Part shown: positions 1 through 28,000 of the stretch, piece after piece
How the letters are laid out: each line of letters starts with the position of its first letter
Position numbering within the stretch: position 1 is the stretch's first letter
DNA from: Tenrec ecaudatus
Taxonomy: Eukaryota; Chordata; Mammalia; Afrosoricida; Tenrecidae
Assembly (NCBI RefSeq): GCF_050624435.1
Contig: NC_134536.1
Location: forward strand, 128,348,758 to 128,412,757
Length of the DNA: 64,000 bases
Direction of reading: 5' to 3'
Position numbers and translations under genes: made by a program
Notes under the pieces: generated by a model
What the model was told of the DNA's origin: nothing
Databases searched by the model: none
Seen by the model: only the letters and a program-made list of their open reading frames with translations

Positions 1-597
1 CTTCATCCTGAGCAAAATCTGGCCCCACAGAACTATTTCTGACGTAGGGACTACTAATAAACAAATTCAGAAAAGATATCATTCTAAAATGTCACGTACA
101 TCACTATCTCCTGCTGCTAAAGGTGCATAGTGGTCATCTCTAGATTACGGATCGTATTTATTTTCTTGTGACTTATAATAGCGCTTCATTGTTCTACAGC
201 AATCACGTGTGACTTGTCACTGTTCGAAATTCCAGTGGCTTGTTAACATACAATTTGGTTATGATAAGTTAGGATAAGATAATAAGAATGCTGGCACGAA
301 CACACTTTCCCTGTGTCCAAAACAAGCTCTGGGTGGGGCTCTGTTTGTCAGTTTCTGCCGGATCCCCAGAAGTTGGGAAGGGGTAGAGAAATGGGGGTGT
401 GATAGAAACAGAAAGGGCTCAATGTTATCTATGCAGAGGGGAAGCAAAAGTTAAAGGAGAGCCAAGACTTTAATCCTGGCTGGGAAGCTGACACCCACAC
501 CCCACCAAGAGCCTCAGCTCCACTGTTTTTCTTTCCTTTCCCCCACTCCTAATTCCAGTACCAGTCTCACCAACCTAGAGTGGTCTTTCTCTTAAAT

Positions 598-793
598 CAG
601 CGGTTCTCAACCTGTGGGTCGCAACCCCTTTGGGGGCTTAATAATCCTTTCACAGGGGTTGCCGGATTCATAACAGTAGCAAAATGACAGTGATGAAGTA
701 GCAATGAAAGTAATTTCAAGGTTGGGTGGGGGTCACCACAACATGAGGAGCTGTATTAAAGGGTCGTGGCATAAGGAATGTTGAGAACCACTG
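598..793 (+). mobile_element. SPIN-type hAT non-autonomous element (copy 1)
   Basis: Begins CAGCGGTTCTCAACC and ends with the inverted form GAGAACCACTG, the ends of SPIN ('Space Invader') hAT transposons. The left interior carries the CCCTTTGGGGG and CCTTTCACAGGGG blocks typical of the family. It is flanked by 8-bp repeats TCTTAAAT and ACTTAAAT (7 of 8 match), the target-site length of hAT elements. About 196 bp, no coding capacity. Confidence 0.85.
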
Positions 794-912
794 ACTTAAA
801 TTCTCCCATGCCAGATCTGACCTTACTGAATATTTCACTCTCTCCCTCCCTCTTCCCACCCCTCCCTCCGTCTGTCTCTGGCTGTGTGTTTCTCCCTCTG
901 TCTCTCTCCCTC

Positions 913-916
<4 letters not shown>

Positions 917-954
<38 letters not shown>

Positions 955-960
955 CGCGCG
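917..960 (+). repeat. (TG)n(CG)n microsatellite
   Basis: An uninterrupted alternating purine-pyrimidine run: TG units followed by about seven CG units. This has Z-DNA-forming character. Flanked by CT-rich sequence on both sides. Confidence 0.9.
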
Positions 961-1861
961 TTTTTCTCGCTCTGTCTCTATCCCTCTCCCTCTGGTGATT
1001 CCAGCCAGGCTTACCATGCTGTTATGCACCCTCCTTCCTAGTGGCTTATCCCACCAAGCTGCAGTCCCAACTGAACGATGGGCATTCTCTTTTCTCTGTC
1101 AGAGAACATGCGGTGCCCTTTGATGAGCCTGATTCTTTCCATCTATGAATGAGAGCGGGATTATGGGAGGTGGGGGGGGGATCCCCCTGTGACTTGATCA
1201 TGGAGGGTGGAAAAGAATTCCCTGACCATGGAATGGAAGCAGTGACCGTGAGGTTGGTCTCACGTAGCTCAACGGGCACATCTATTCGTCCTGCAAATTC
1301 AAGAAAGGGAAGACTGCCGGGCAATCCTGTTGTCCTCCTTTTGGTACTAGAAGCAGCCTTCTCGGCAAGTACATGAAACGGATGGAAAGTGTCCAGCACA
1401 GGGGCTGTCACACTCATTTTACTCTCGACTCGCTTGCTTACTGTTCAGGTACATACTATCTCACCTAAGCTTCACAAGCCTCCACAGCATCTACTCAACA
1501 ACTACATGCTAAGAGTGGAGAAACCACACTGAACAAAAAACAACGCCCCTGCCTTCTTGGTGTAAATAGCCTGATGGGGGAGTTGCAAAAGATACAGATA
1601 AATGTAAACCTGCAATGTAACATGAAATGGTAGCTGGTGCCCAGAATCAGGAACGAGGAAATCAAGGGAGGCTTCACGTGGCAGTGAGGTCTGAACTGCA
1701 ATCCGACAAATATGTACACGTTAACCAGGTAAACAGCGGACAAGTGTAGCAGGGACTGGATAAGACAGTAGGGAATCAGAAGTCAACGCCGAAGAGACAA
1801 GGGCCTTTTCCCCAGAGCCTACAGGAAAACCAAGCCTCCCCAGGATTTCGACCTTGTAAAC

Positions 1862-2049
1862 CAGACCTTCCTCAGGCCGCCATCCTTTCATGCAGTTCCT
1901 CATGTGGTGGTGACACCCAACCATATTGTCGTTACTACTTCATCACTGTCATGTTGCTACTGTCATGAATGGGGCGACCCCTGTGAAAGGGTCGTTGGAC
2001 CCACCCAACCCCCAAAGGGGTCGCGACCCACAGGTAGAGAACCGCGGTG
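1862..2049 (-). mobile_element. SPIN-type hAT non-autonomous element (copy 2, decayed left end)
   Basis: Reverse orientation relative to copy 1. The right side retains GGGGTCGCGACCCACAGG followed by TAGAGAACCGCGG. The interior (tcatgtggtggtgac..., ttactacttcatcactgtca) matches the other copies. The left inverted end is degraded, so that boundary is approximate. Confidence 0.75.
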
Positions 2050-2634
2050 GTAGACTGAGGACATAAAGGCGTTGGCTGGGGAGGTAAAGAGGGGACAGGC
2101 GGCTAAGCCATCAGCTGTGTCAGCGTGCAGAGCCACGGGGGGGTGTCCAGAGTGAAGCTCTGCGGTGGTGGCGCCGTCGGAAACCCTGCGGGTGGCGAAG
2201 AGGGCGGAGGCTTGGTTAGCGAGGTGCTCGGATTTCTTTGCTGGTGGAGGCGGCTGGGGGCCAGGCAGGAGGTCCTCGCTTCCAGCTCGGGGTCGCCCTG
2301 ATCCCGCGGCGCTAACGAGGCGGGACGGCCACTTCCGGCGCGCACCCAAGAGAAGGTTCGGCCGAAATCACGGCTGTGCCTGCGAGTTCAAGCGAGGAAG
2401 GAAGCCCCGCGAGGCGGCGGGGGCTGGCGAGTCGAAGGCCTCCCCCCGACCCTGGTTCAGAGGCCGCTCCCCTCAGCCCCAAGCCGACGCGAGGAGGAAC
2501 ACGGAAGCAGCGGGACTCGCAGACCCCAAGGCACGGAAAGGCGCGCGGCTCCTGGGCCTTCCCACTGCGGCTGCGCGCCCGCCGCTCCGGAAACGGAAGT
2601 GCACTTGTCCAGAGGTCACGGTGGGCGTTCCAAG

Positions 2635-18494
<15,860 letters not shown>

Positions 18495-19060
18495 CGGAGC
18501 GGGGCTTCCCGAAGGCACCTCCTTAGGGAAGTGAGCCAGTTCTGGGCCTCCACTGTGGGGTGGGACAGCCTGGGCCCCTCCAGCTTGGAGGATACAAGGG
18601 ATCCTTGGGAGCTGCTGTGATCTCAAGACTGTCTTGGGCTACGCTCAGGGCAGGGGGCAGTTGTGCCTGATCTCATAAACCTGGGTTGTGCTCACTGCTT
18701 GGAAGTGTACGATTCAAACCCATTTGGGGCCAGTTGTGAACACTGCGTGGTTTGTGTCTTGAGGGACCACGCCAGTGCAGCCAAGGGCACTGGTGGCCCC
18801 TGGGTTTCTATCCCTCTTGTCAGCTAACTGTTCTTTAGCTTGAGGATGCAAGGAGCAGCAGCCAGGTTGGGGTGCCTGGCCTGTGTGCAGCTCCCCTCGG
18901 AGGGCCCCGGGTACCACTGCAGCCACTCTCCCACACCAGCCGTCAGCATCTCTCAGCAGCAGGGGCAGGAGGGGGTGAGCAGAACAGACAGACCCAGGTC
19001 ACGCAAGTTTGTGAAAATCGCATTCACGCTTGACATCACACTCCCTGGGCGACCCCCACC
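18495..19060. other. Convergent 3' flanks of MRPS18A and RSPH9
   Basis: 566 bp between the two stop codons. It must hold both 3' UTRs or their overlap. No AATAAA was seen in either orientation; CATAAA at 18674 is the only weak candidate for MRPS18A. Confidence 0.6.
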
Positions 19061-22000
19061 CTATAACATGAAAGGCAGGTCTATGTTCTTCTCCCCGGTG
19101 CCCACGTAGATGTAGCCGTAGTTCTTGGTGTAGGGGGCGTGGAAGAAGGTGAGGCCTGGCCAGAGCAGGCTGCGCAGCACCACCAGGCCATTGCCCCGCT
19201 CCATCTGGATGCTCCAGGCACCTGCAGAGGGGTTAAAGGCAGGCCTGGGCCCGGGAACCTGGCTCTGGCGCTTTGCAGAGGCAGGGACTGGGAGCCCATT
19301 TCTTTGTTGCCGCACCGTCCTCCCAGTCTGCTTGTAGCCATTTCACTGCTCATTAAGCTGCCCTCAAGAGGGAGGGCCACAGAAACGAGGGCGGGAGACA
19401 CACACCAGTCCTTTCTGTTCTGTCAGCAAGTCTTCGTGAACACTGCAGTGGGGAGGCGGCAGCAGCCATTGATGTAGCCTGGCCACTTCGCTCTCTCCAC
19501 CCTTCCCTCGCCTCCCACCCTCCACCCCAGCCCGTTTTGCCCTCTCCCCAATCCTAGGAGCCCTCGGCCCCAAGATAGATGAGGAGTTTGGCCGCTTGAG
19601 GCCGCCCAGCTCAATGGCCCTTACTAGCAGCTCAGGACTAGATGCCGCCCTGCCCTCAGTGGAGGGGACTCTGGGGCTGCAGCTAATGAGCCTTTGTGCT
19701 CCCTGGGCTCTGCCCTGGTTTTCCTTCCCGGAGAGACACAGACGGGTCTGGGGCTGAGCTGTGCTGCCACGAGCACTTGGCGGGAAGGGTCTGATCCCGC
19801 TCCAGAACCCAGGGCGGGCGGGAGCCACTGTGTGGGAGGAGGGAGCCTGGGAAGATCTCCTCTGGATGCAGATCTGGAGCTTCTATTCCCCTGTGCACCA
19901 AGGCCTCTCCCCACCCAGCCCGGCTCCACGCCGCCTGCCAGGACAGCTAATGCTTTGAAGGTTGTGGTGCTGGACCAGCCAGCGCCACACTGAGGGCTGC
20001 GTGCAGGCCTTCCTTCATCAGCTGCCAGGTCAGCCCTGTTGCTTGCCTCCTGCTGCCCCAGCTTCCCACGGACCTCCCCCAACAACAGCCCACCCTGGTC
20101 ACTCCACACCCTGTATTCGAGAGGCTTGGCCACTGGGAACCCCAGCCCTGTTCAGCGTGTAGCCTGTCACTTGCCCTTGTCCACAGCCAGAGCTCTGGGA
20201 GCGAGTAGGCCAGCCCTGCTCAGAGGGGGGCACTGGAGCCCACCTCAGCACTGCCAGGGTGGTGCAGACGCCACCGCTCCCCAGGTCCTCAGCCCAGCAG
20301 TCGGGAGGGAAGAGGCCTTACCCCGCATCCCTAGCCTAGTCTGGGAACAATGGGACTGGGAGCCCGAGGAAGCAGGGTTGCCGGGCACTAGGCAGCCTTT
20401 GGCCAGGGCATGGACCCTCTAAGGGATCCCTCTGCAGTGCTCCCTCGGTCACCCCACTGGAGCCCCCAGCCGCACAACCCCACCACTTGGGAAGGTCAGG
20501 GTCTGCCTTGCTCTTCCCCATCCCCAGGGTGGACAACCAGACTACCCCCTAGACAAGGGCTGAGCCCCCACCTGCCCTCACACCACCTCACCCTAGGAAA
20601 GCTGCCTCTTGCCTCCAACCAATGGGGAACAAAGGGAATGTGGCCAGAAGCATAGGACCTCATGGGGGAGGGTGCCCCCCCCCCCAAGCCGAGGGTGCTG
20701 GCAAGCTACTAGCGGCATGTGAGGGGCTGCACTGCCTCCCTCCCTTGCATTCCTGTCACGCTCCCATCCTCCCCTCCTTGTCCCTGCCTCAGCTGGTCGC
20801 CCAGGAAACACAGACTCTCCGCGTGCCAGGAGTCACGTAGCGTCTACCTGGGGAGCCGGGCACTTGCTGTCACCTTCACCCACTCCTGAATGCAACTACT
20901 GCACCAGCCAGCCCTGCCACCCCCTCAGAGCCTCCTACAGCCTGGTGTTTCTGCTCATTCTCCCCAGGCCCCCTAAGCCTCTCCTCCCTGGGAGCCAGTG
21001 GGCTCCAGACCACCTGGATTTGGAAGGTATGACAGGGGCAGGAAGTCCTGGGTCTGATGGGCCTCCGGGTTCAGGTTCGACCCCCACCATGCGAGGGTGG
21101 GGACCTACATTGGAGGAGAGCAGGCAGCACAGCTGGGGTGAAATTTGAGAGGGCAAGGGCCTAGCTGGGGACCAGGCTATGCAGAGGCTGCAGAGAGAAA
21201 CGAACCTTCCCTTGCCTCACGCCAGCACCGCAGGCATTACAGGGGAGAAAGCCAGGGGCCTCAGAAGAGGTGTCCTTCCTGTCACAATAGAGTGGAACTC
21301 GTAGAGGCCTGGGGGCAGGCTTGTGTTTGATGGATGGGGAACCGGCCAGGTCCCATGGTACAGCAGGTCAAGCACCCATCAGTCGGACCCCAGGGACTAC
21401 AGTGGGGGGTGGCTGCACTCCCACCCCCTGGAGAAGGCTGAACCTTTTCCATCGCCGGCCCCTCCCTCTGCTCCAATTCCCACCACACTGAATGCCCGCC
21501 TGGTCGGCCAGGCCCTTTGCTGCCCTCTCCTGTCTCAACTGGACTATGCCACTGAGCTCCCGCAGATCTCTGCCCCAGCCTGCACAGGCTCCCCACACTG
21601 CCTCCCTCCTCCTCCCTGTTCTGTATGCCCCTCTCTCCTTCCCAGGACACCAGGCACCCCACTTGAGGCACCTGTCACATTCCCTTTCCCATGTGGTTTA
21701 ATTTGACCTTCCCAAACCACTCTTTTTTTGTCCAAGTGCCTGGTGTGTAGAAGCTGTTCAGTGAGCACTTGCTGATGGACATTGAATGCCAGTGTCTACC
21801 TAGGAATTTTGTCTCCTACCTCCTGACCATCGATCTCAAATCTGACTGCAGCCCAAGGCCAGAGAAGGAGGGTGGTCCTGCTGTGCCCAGAATGAGGTGA
21901 TGGCTGGCCCCCAAAGCCACCCACTCCCATCAGACTGCACATCCAAAGTAAGGAAGATGGCTCAAGGGAGTGTGCATGGTCCGAGAAGTATCTTGCCTGC

Positions 22001-25000
22001 TCCTTTGGCCAAGGCTGTCCCAGGACAGTCTGCTGGTCTGCCTACACACACACACGCACGTGCGCGCAACAGGGACAGCCTAACCACACAGCAGTCGCCT
22101 CAGACCCAGGAAGGACAGGATGGGTCACCATGGGGAAATCATGCGCTTCACCTAGGCAGAAATCCCATCCCTCCCACCAGGTCTGGTAGCCTAGGAAACC
22201 CGGCAGCCCAGGCTCCCTGATGCTCAGTCCGCTTTCTCACCATCTCATCAGGAGAGGAGTCTGGGTGCAAAACCAGAGTTTCCTCTTCTGCCCATACATG
22301 CACACTGCCACCACCATGTCACACAGCCCCCCTGACAAGTAAAGGCTGTGCTGGGCTTCATGGGGACAGCTCTGGGAATAAGGAGCAGGAAACCCCCAGG
22401 CCTGGGGAAGTGCCCCAAGGTAAGAGCCAGGTGTGCCCTCCCCTCAGGCCCATCGCATGTAATGCCAGGGGCCCATCCCTAACATAGATGCACTGTGTGG
22501 AAATAGGAGGGAAGCCAGCAGCTGGTCCTTATCCCCCAAGACCCACCATTAGAGCCAGATAACTAAGGCCTTAGGCTATTCCAATCACCAACCTTCCAGC
22601 CCGTCTCCCCCACACCCCCAGGACCTGGTCCACAGGGCCCATCAGGGTGCAGGGCAGCCTCCCTGAGCTTACAGCTTCCTTCCCCAGGCTGTGAGGGCTC
22701 AGCCCTCTGTGGCCTTCACCTCAGTGGCAGTCAGGTAGGCCTGTTGAGGTTTTCTTAGGACGCCATCTGGCCAGGTTTGGTCTTGGCTGCTGCAAAGGTG
22801 CCAGCACCCTGTCACCTCCCCTCCATTCCCACCCACTCCCACAACCCAGAGGAGGTGGGTCCCTGGGGAGCAGGCTCTGCTGAATGAGTTGCTACCCCCT
22901 CCCAGAATCAGGGGGTCAGACTGCTGCCCTCAGTTGAAGAGATTGTCTTAGACTACCCCCTAAACCTCTGGTGCTGGGCCCCTTCCACTTTCCTGGCTTT
23001 CTTTATGAGTAGGCTGGGAAAGCAGAGCTAGCAGAGACAAAGGAGATCTGGATGTGAAATACCCCAGTCCCTGAAAAACCTACTCCCCTCCCCCAGGGCC
23101 AGAGCCCCTTTCCAGCCCTCACTGCAGGGTTGGCCATGCTCTGGATGGCTTGACTCGGGTGACCCCATGTGGCAGAGGCCAGAAATGGCTGTTCCTTGAT
23201 GGAAGCAGATACTTGAGACCCTCTTCTGGTCCCCAGGGCAGTGCCCAAACCCACTCCCCCTGCATCAAGTCCATTCGGGCTCGTAGCGGCCCTGTAGGAC
23301 AGACTAGGACTGCCCTGTTGGATTCCCAAGGCGGTATCTCTTTACAGAAGCAGCCTGCCTCCTCTCTCCCACAGAGGGGCTGATGGATTTGGACCACTTC
23401 AAACAGCCAAGTGCTTCGACCACTGTGCCACCAGGGATTGCAGTAGCTCCCAGATTGCCTCCTGGTCCTTCGTTTGTCCCTGCTCAGTGCACGCTCGCAG
23501 GCTACCCCAGGCCGCCAGCAGCAGCTCCTGCTTTGGCCTTCTGGGTCCTCCCAGGCCTGCCTGGCCCCACGGCAAAGCTCTCTTGCCACTAAAAATATTA
23601 TAGATCTGTGCCCTTACTATGTGTCAAGCACCGAGTTCAGTATGCTGTGTACGTTAACTCTGTATACATGTTGAATTCTCATAACCATTCCAATCAAGTA
23701 GAAAATCTCGTTCCCCATAGCTTACAGAAATGAGGAAACTGATGAAGACTAGACCTCCTACCCACCTAAAGAATTACATCTCAGACACGCACAGGGGCGA
23801 TTCTACACTGTCCTATAGGGTCACTCCCACTCGATGGGAATGAGTTTTTTGTTTTGTTCTGTTTTGAGTGAGGCACAAGGAAACGGAGGTACTTGTTGGC
23901 GGTCACACACAGCTGGTCAGAGACAAGGCCGGCATTCTGGCCCAGCCTGGTGGACCCAGAGCCCTTGCCTCTAACCTCTGGCCTGTCCTGAAAGAGCCCT
24001 GGCGGTGTCACTGAAATCCACTACACCACCCCCCACCCCCATTCCTGGGCGAGAGATCAGGCTGTCCGTGGCTCTGCGTGCGCAGCCTCAGAAACCAACC
24101 CTGTCCTGGAGGGTCACTAGGAGTTGGTGTGCCCCTCTCCAGAGTGCCAGCCTAGCTGGACAGCTCACTGTTCCACAGAGGTCTGCCTCCCCCTAGTGGT
24201 GGGGGTGACCACTGTCCAGCTACCCCCTTTGTAGGTTGAAAAGAAACTCCCTCCGCCATGGCCGTCAATGCCAGCGGCCTGGAGGTAACGCTCTGACATT
24301 CCATGTTTCTTTGGGCCTCGCTCTCTGCGCCCTGGTAACTGCCTGTTGGGTGGGAGTCCTAAGAGCATCCACCTCACAGGGTGAGGGTGAGGGTGAGACG
24401 CTGGTGGAGCGGGCTGAGCCCAGTGCTGGGCACACAGGAAGCGTGCCATAGCTTTGTGACTTTGTTGCCATGATCACCAGCACAGCTGCCCTTCTCAAAC
24501 ACCAGGCGTGGGGAGGGGGAAAAGATGGGTACTGAAGAGGGTCTGGGTTTGGTGCCTCGTGTACAGTACAGGCTCCGGGACAAAGCAGCTTTGCCTCCTG
24601 CTCAAGGGAGGGAACCGGGTGCCTGGGCCAGATGGGTTCTGGGGCCCAGGAAGGGCTCCAGCTGTGTGCATCGATCCAGAGGTTCCTCCAAAGGTTCTCA
24701 GTCCATCAAGACTGCTTACTGAGCACCAGTCATGGGTCAAGCACTCCCCCAAACCTAAACCCCGAAATGTAGCTTGACTCAGTCTGCCCAAGGGCACTTG
24801 CACGAAGTTTCAAGGAGAGCATCCCACCGTCTCCATCCAGTATTGCTGCGAGGTACTGGCATGCTGACTGTTCGTGGAAGCTTGTGGAAGAAGGTCCCAT
24901 GTTTGTCATCCAGCAAGCAGGTACTTACTCCGTGCCCACTGTGACCTGGGCTCTCTACTGTGCTCCAGGGACGCCTGGTCCTCCAGAGGCTGCAGTGTCC

Positions 25001-28000
25001 CACCAGCTCCTACCCAGGCTCCGCGCCCAAAGGCGAATGGCAGGAGGCCTGCCCCACTGCTGACCCAATGACCTTGAACTTGTGGGCCCTTACCTTTGGG
25101 GATATCATACTCCAAGGAGTCCATGAAGTCCAAGGAGGGGTCCAGGTCAGCCTTCTCAAGCAAGGTCTTATTCTTCAGCTCAGTAGCTTCCTTGAAGTGA
25201 AAATAAGAACTAAGCTTCTTGGCCTCGGACAAGGACAGCCCTAGAAGGAAGAAACCGGTGGGGAGGGGTGGTCAGCTCCCCAGCTCCCCAGCTCTGCATG
25301 GAGCTCCTCCAGGTAACCACTAACCCACGGCCGAAGGCAGATGAGGAAGGAGGTCTCCACGCTGCCTTCAGCTCAGACTTGGTCCAGAGCCCACAATGAG
25401 GAGGGAGGGGTAGCAGGTGACACAGACCACCCCAGAAACCCTGGGGAGTGGGTCCGAGCATAAGTGCTACCATCCCTCAGGCACTGTCCAATGACTGGGT
25501 GGCCCGTGCCAACCACCGATGGCAGGCCACTGGGCACAGCCTCAGCTGGTGACGTGATTACAGCTCGCCCTTCACTGAGGACATGGCCAGCTCCCCCCTG
25601 GGCTCCTGGACATGTGCGTGGGAAGAGCTCTACCGGGAGAACTCACCTTCAAAGGTCCGATTGACGTGGGTGGGTCCCAAGGGGGTTTTGAACAAGGCGC
25701 CCCGGGGGATCACGGCCACAGCCTTGTCGATCTGGTCCACGACAGACACAAGGCGGGTCTCCTCCTTGACCTGAACCTGAGGGGACAGGAGACGAGCTCT
25801 CTCCGATGGTGCGCTGTGCTCCTTGATGCCGGCTTGTCAGAAATCATCATGAGGGCACTTCCCCCGTAGGATTCCAAGCTCCCTCCCCGCCCACCGCCAC
25901 CCTGTAGGACAGAGGAGGACTGCCCTGACAGTTCTTTGGGGTTTTCTGGTTTGTTTGGTTTTTTAAAAATCATTTTACTGGGGGCTCTTACAGCTCTTAT
26001 CACAATCCACACATACATCCACTGTGTCAAGCACATTTGTACATTGGTTGCCATCATCATTCTCAAAACAATTGCTTTCTACTTGAGTCCTTGGTATCAA
26101 CTCCTCATTTTTTCCCTTTTTTCCCCCACCTTCCCTCCCTCATGAACCCTTGATAATTTATAAATTATTATTATTTTGATGGTTCTTTACTTTTTAACAA
26201 TATGATTGATTGATCATATTTCTGATACTGCCTCAAGTTATTGTTCAAATACAAAACGACTGACAGGAAGGTAAATGCGCTACATTTTAAAACCATGTCA
26301 GTGCAGCTAACTAATAGATGTCCCGTGATTGGTGGAAGAATATGGTTTTAAATGCTGGAATTCTGTTTAAGAAAAGGGTTTCCTTGGCACACATGTCACG
26401 GCTCTCACAAGTGACTCGTTCGGTCATGTGGACAGGCTTTGTGCACAGTCACCCCCAATTCAGAAGGCTTTCTTCTTGCATCCATTGTAGTCGGCCCCCC
26501 ACTGCCCCCGCCCTGCCCCTAGGTCCCTATCAACCCAGGTACTCTCAGGACCGATCTGCCTGTCCTGGATTTCACATACAGAAAACCACACAGAACATGA
26601 ACAGGAAGCAAACAAACCCAAACCAGTGACAAGGACCACACAAAACAGACCCGCCTCCATCAACAGGAAAGCGGGAAACCGGAAAACCCCTTGAGGGTTT
26701 CGAGACTGCCCATCTTCCCTGGACTGGACGGCCTCTTCTCACTCCACGGGCGCGGCGGGTGCACTGAATGGAAGGCTTTGGGGCTGTCAGTGGGCTTTTG
26801 AGACTATAAATCCTTTCAGGATTGGTCTGTCTCTTCCCGCGCCCTTGGAGCGGCGGGAGCGCTGCATGGTAGGCTCTAGGGCTCTGGGCGCTCACCCCAC
26901 AGCACTACCCTACCGGGGTTCCTGAAGAACACAGCCCGTGTGCAAAATGTAATACTGCCCAAGTGGCAGGCTTTCTCTCAGCCCCCCAGTCGCTCCCTCC
27001 CAGGGGTCAGCCCTCTAGAGCAGAGGTTCTCAACCTGTGTGCTACAACCCCTTTGGGGGTCGAACGACCCTTTCACAGGGGTCTCCCGATTCATTATCAT
27101 AGCAAAATGACAGTGATGACGTGGTAATGAAAATAATGTTGTGGTTGAGGGTCACCACAGCAAGAGGAGCTCTAGGAAAAGGTCACCGCATTAGGAAGGG
27201 TGAGAAGCACTCCTCTAGAGAAACCGCATCATGCCGAAATATTGCCTGTCTGTGGATGGAGAAAAGCATGGCAGACGCCACAAAGCCCACTCCGAATCCC
27301 ACCTCCTGAAGATCAGATACCGCCAGGCATTCCCCCAGTCTGTTTCCTTCTATGCAGACATTGGCATCAAAATCAGTCACTCTTTATCTAACTCCATAGC
27401 CTGCCCTTGGACTGGCCATTAGTTCCCCAAGCATTTTCCTAGATTGTGACATTTCTATGGAGACTAAATGTATCAAGGGGCCCCGAACAATGATGCTTCT
27501 CGGAGCTGTTTGGGAGGAAGCAGCACCCGATGAGGAAAACCTGTCACCAGAAGCACCTCTGAGCCACTGCACCAGCTACTCCCCCAAGCCACCGAGGGAA
27601 CCATGGGGAGAAGAGATGGAAACTTATTTACCAAGTGCCGGACGGGGGCTGCCCACGCCCCACCTCACTTACTCAATCCACGTCAACCTGCAGAGTCAAC
27701 CCTCCAGGGAGCGGGACCAAACGCATAGGAAAACTTGAAAGAGAAAAGGGCTACACAGTAGTAAAAACCCCTTTTACCAAATGCACCATAAGAAGTCTCT
27801 TTAACAAAAAATCCCTGCAAAGTAAAGGCATTTCCCTCCGAAAATAGGCTCAAGGAGGGTATGCTTGTCAGGTGCCAGGGGTTAGGGGGTCACAGCTGAG
27901 ATGGTACACCCACGTGCCGACTTTGTGAAGCTAGGCTGGGCTTTCAGCTCCAGGTTCCTCTCATTTTACACCTTGGGCTTCTTACCGGGTGACCTAGCAA

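Larger units (their letters stand above)
19222..25093 (-). other. RSPH9: RSPH9 intron 4 (5.9 kb)
   Basis: GC-rich intron with C/G-rich low-complexity stretches. Two SINE pieces (23250, 23795) are clear. 19300-23200 shows nothing else I can name. Confidence 0.75.
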
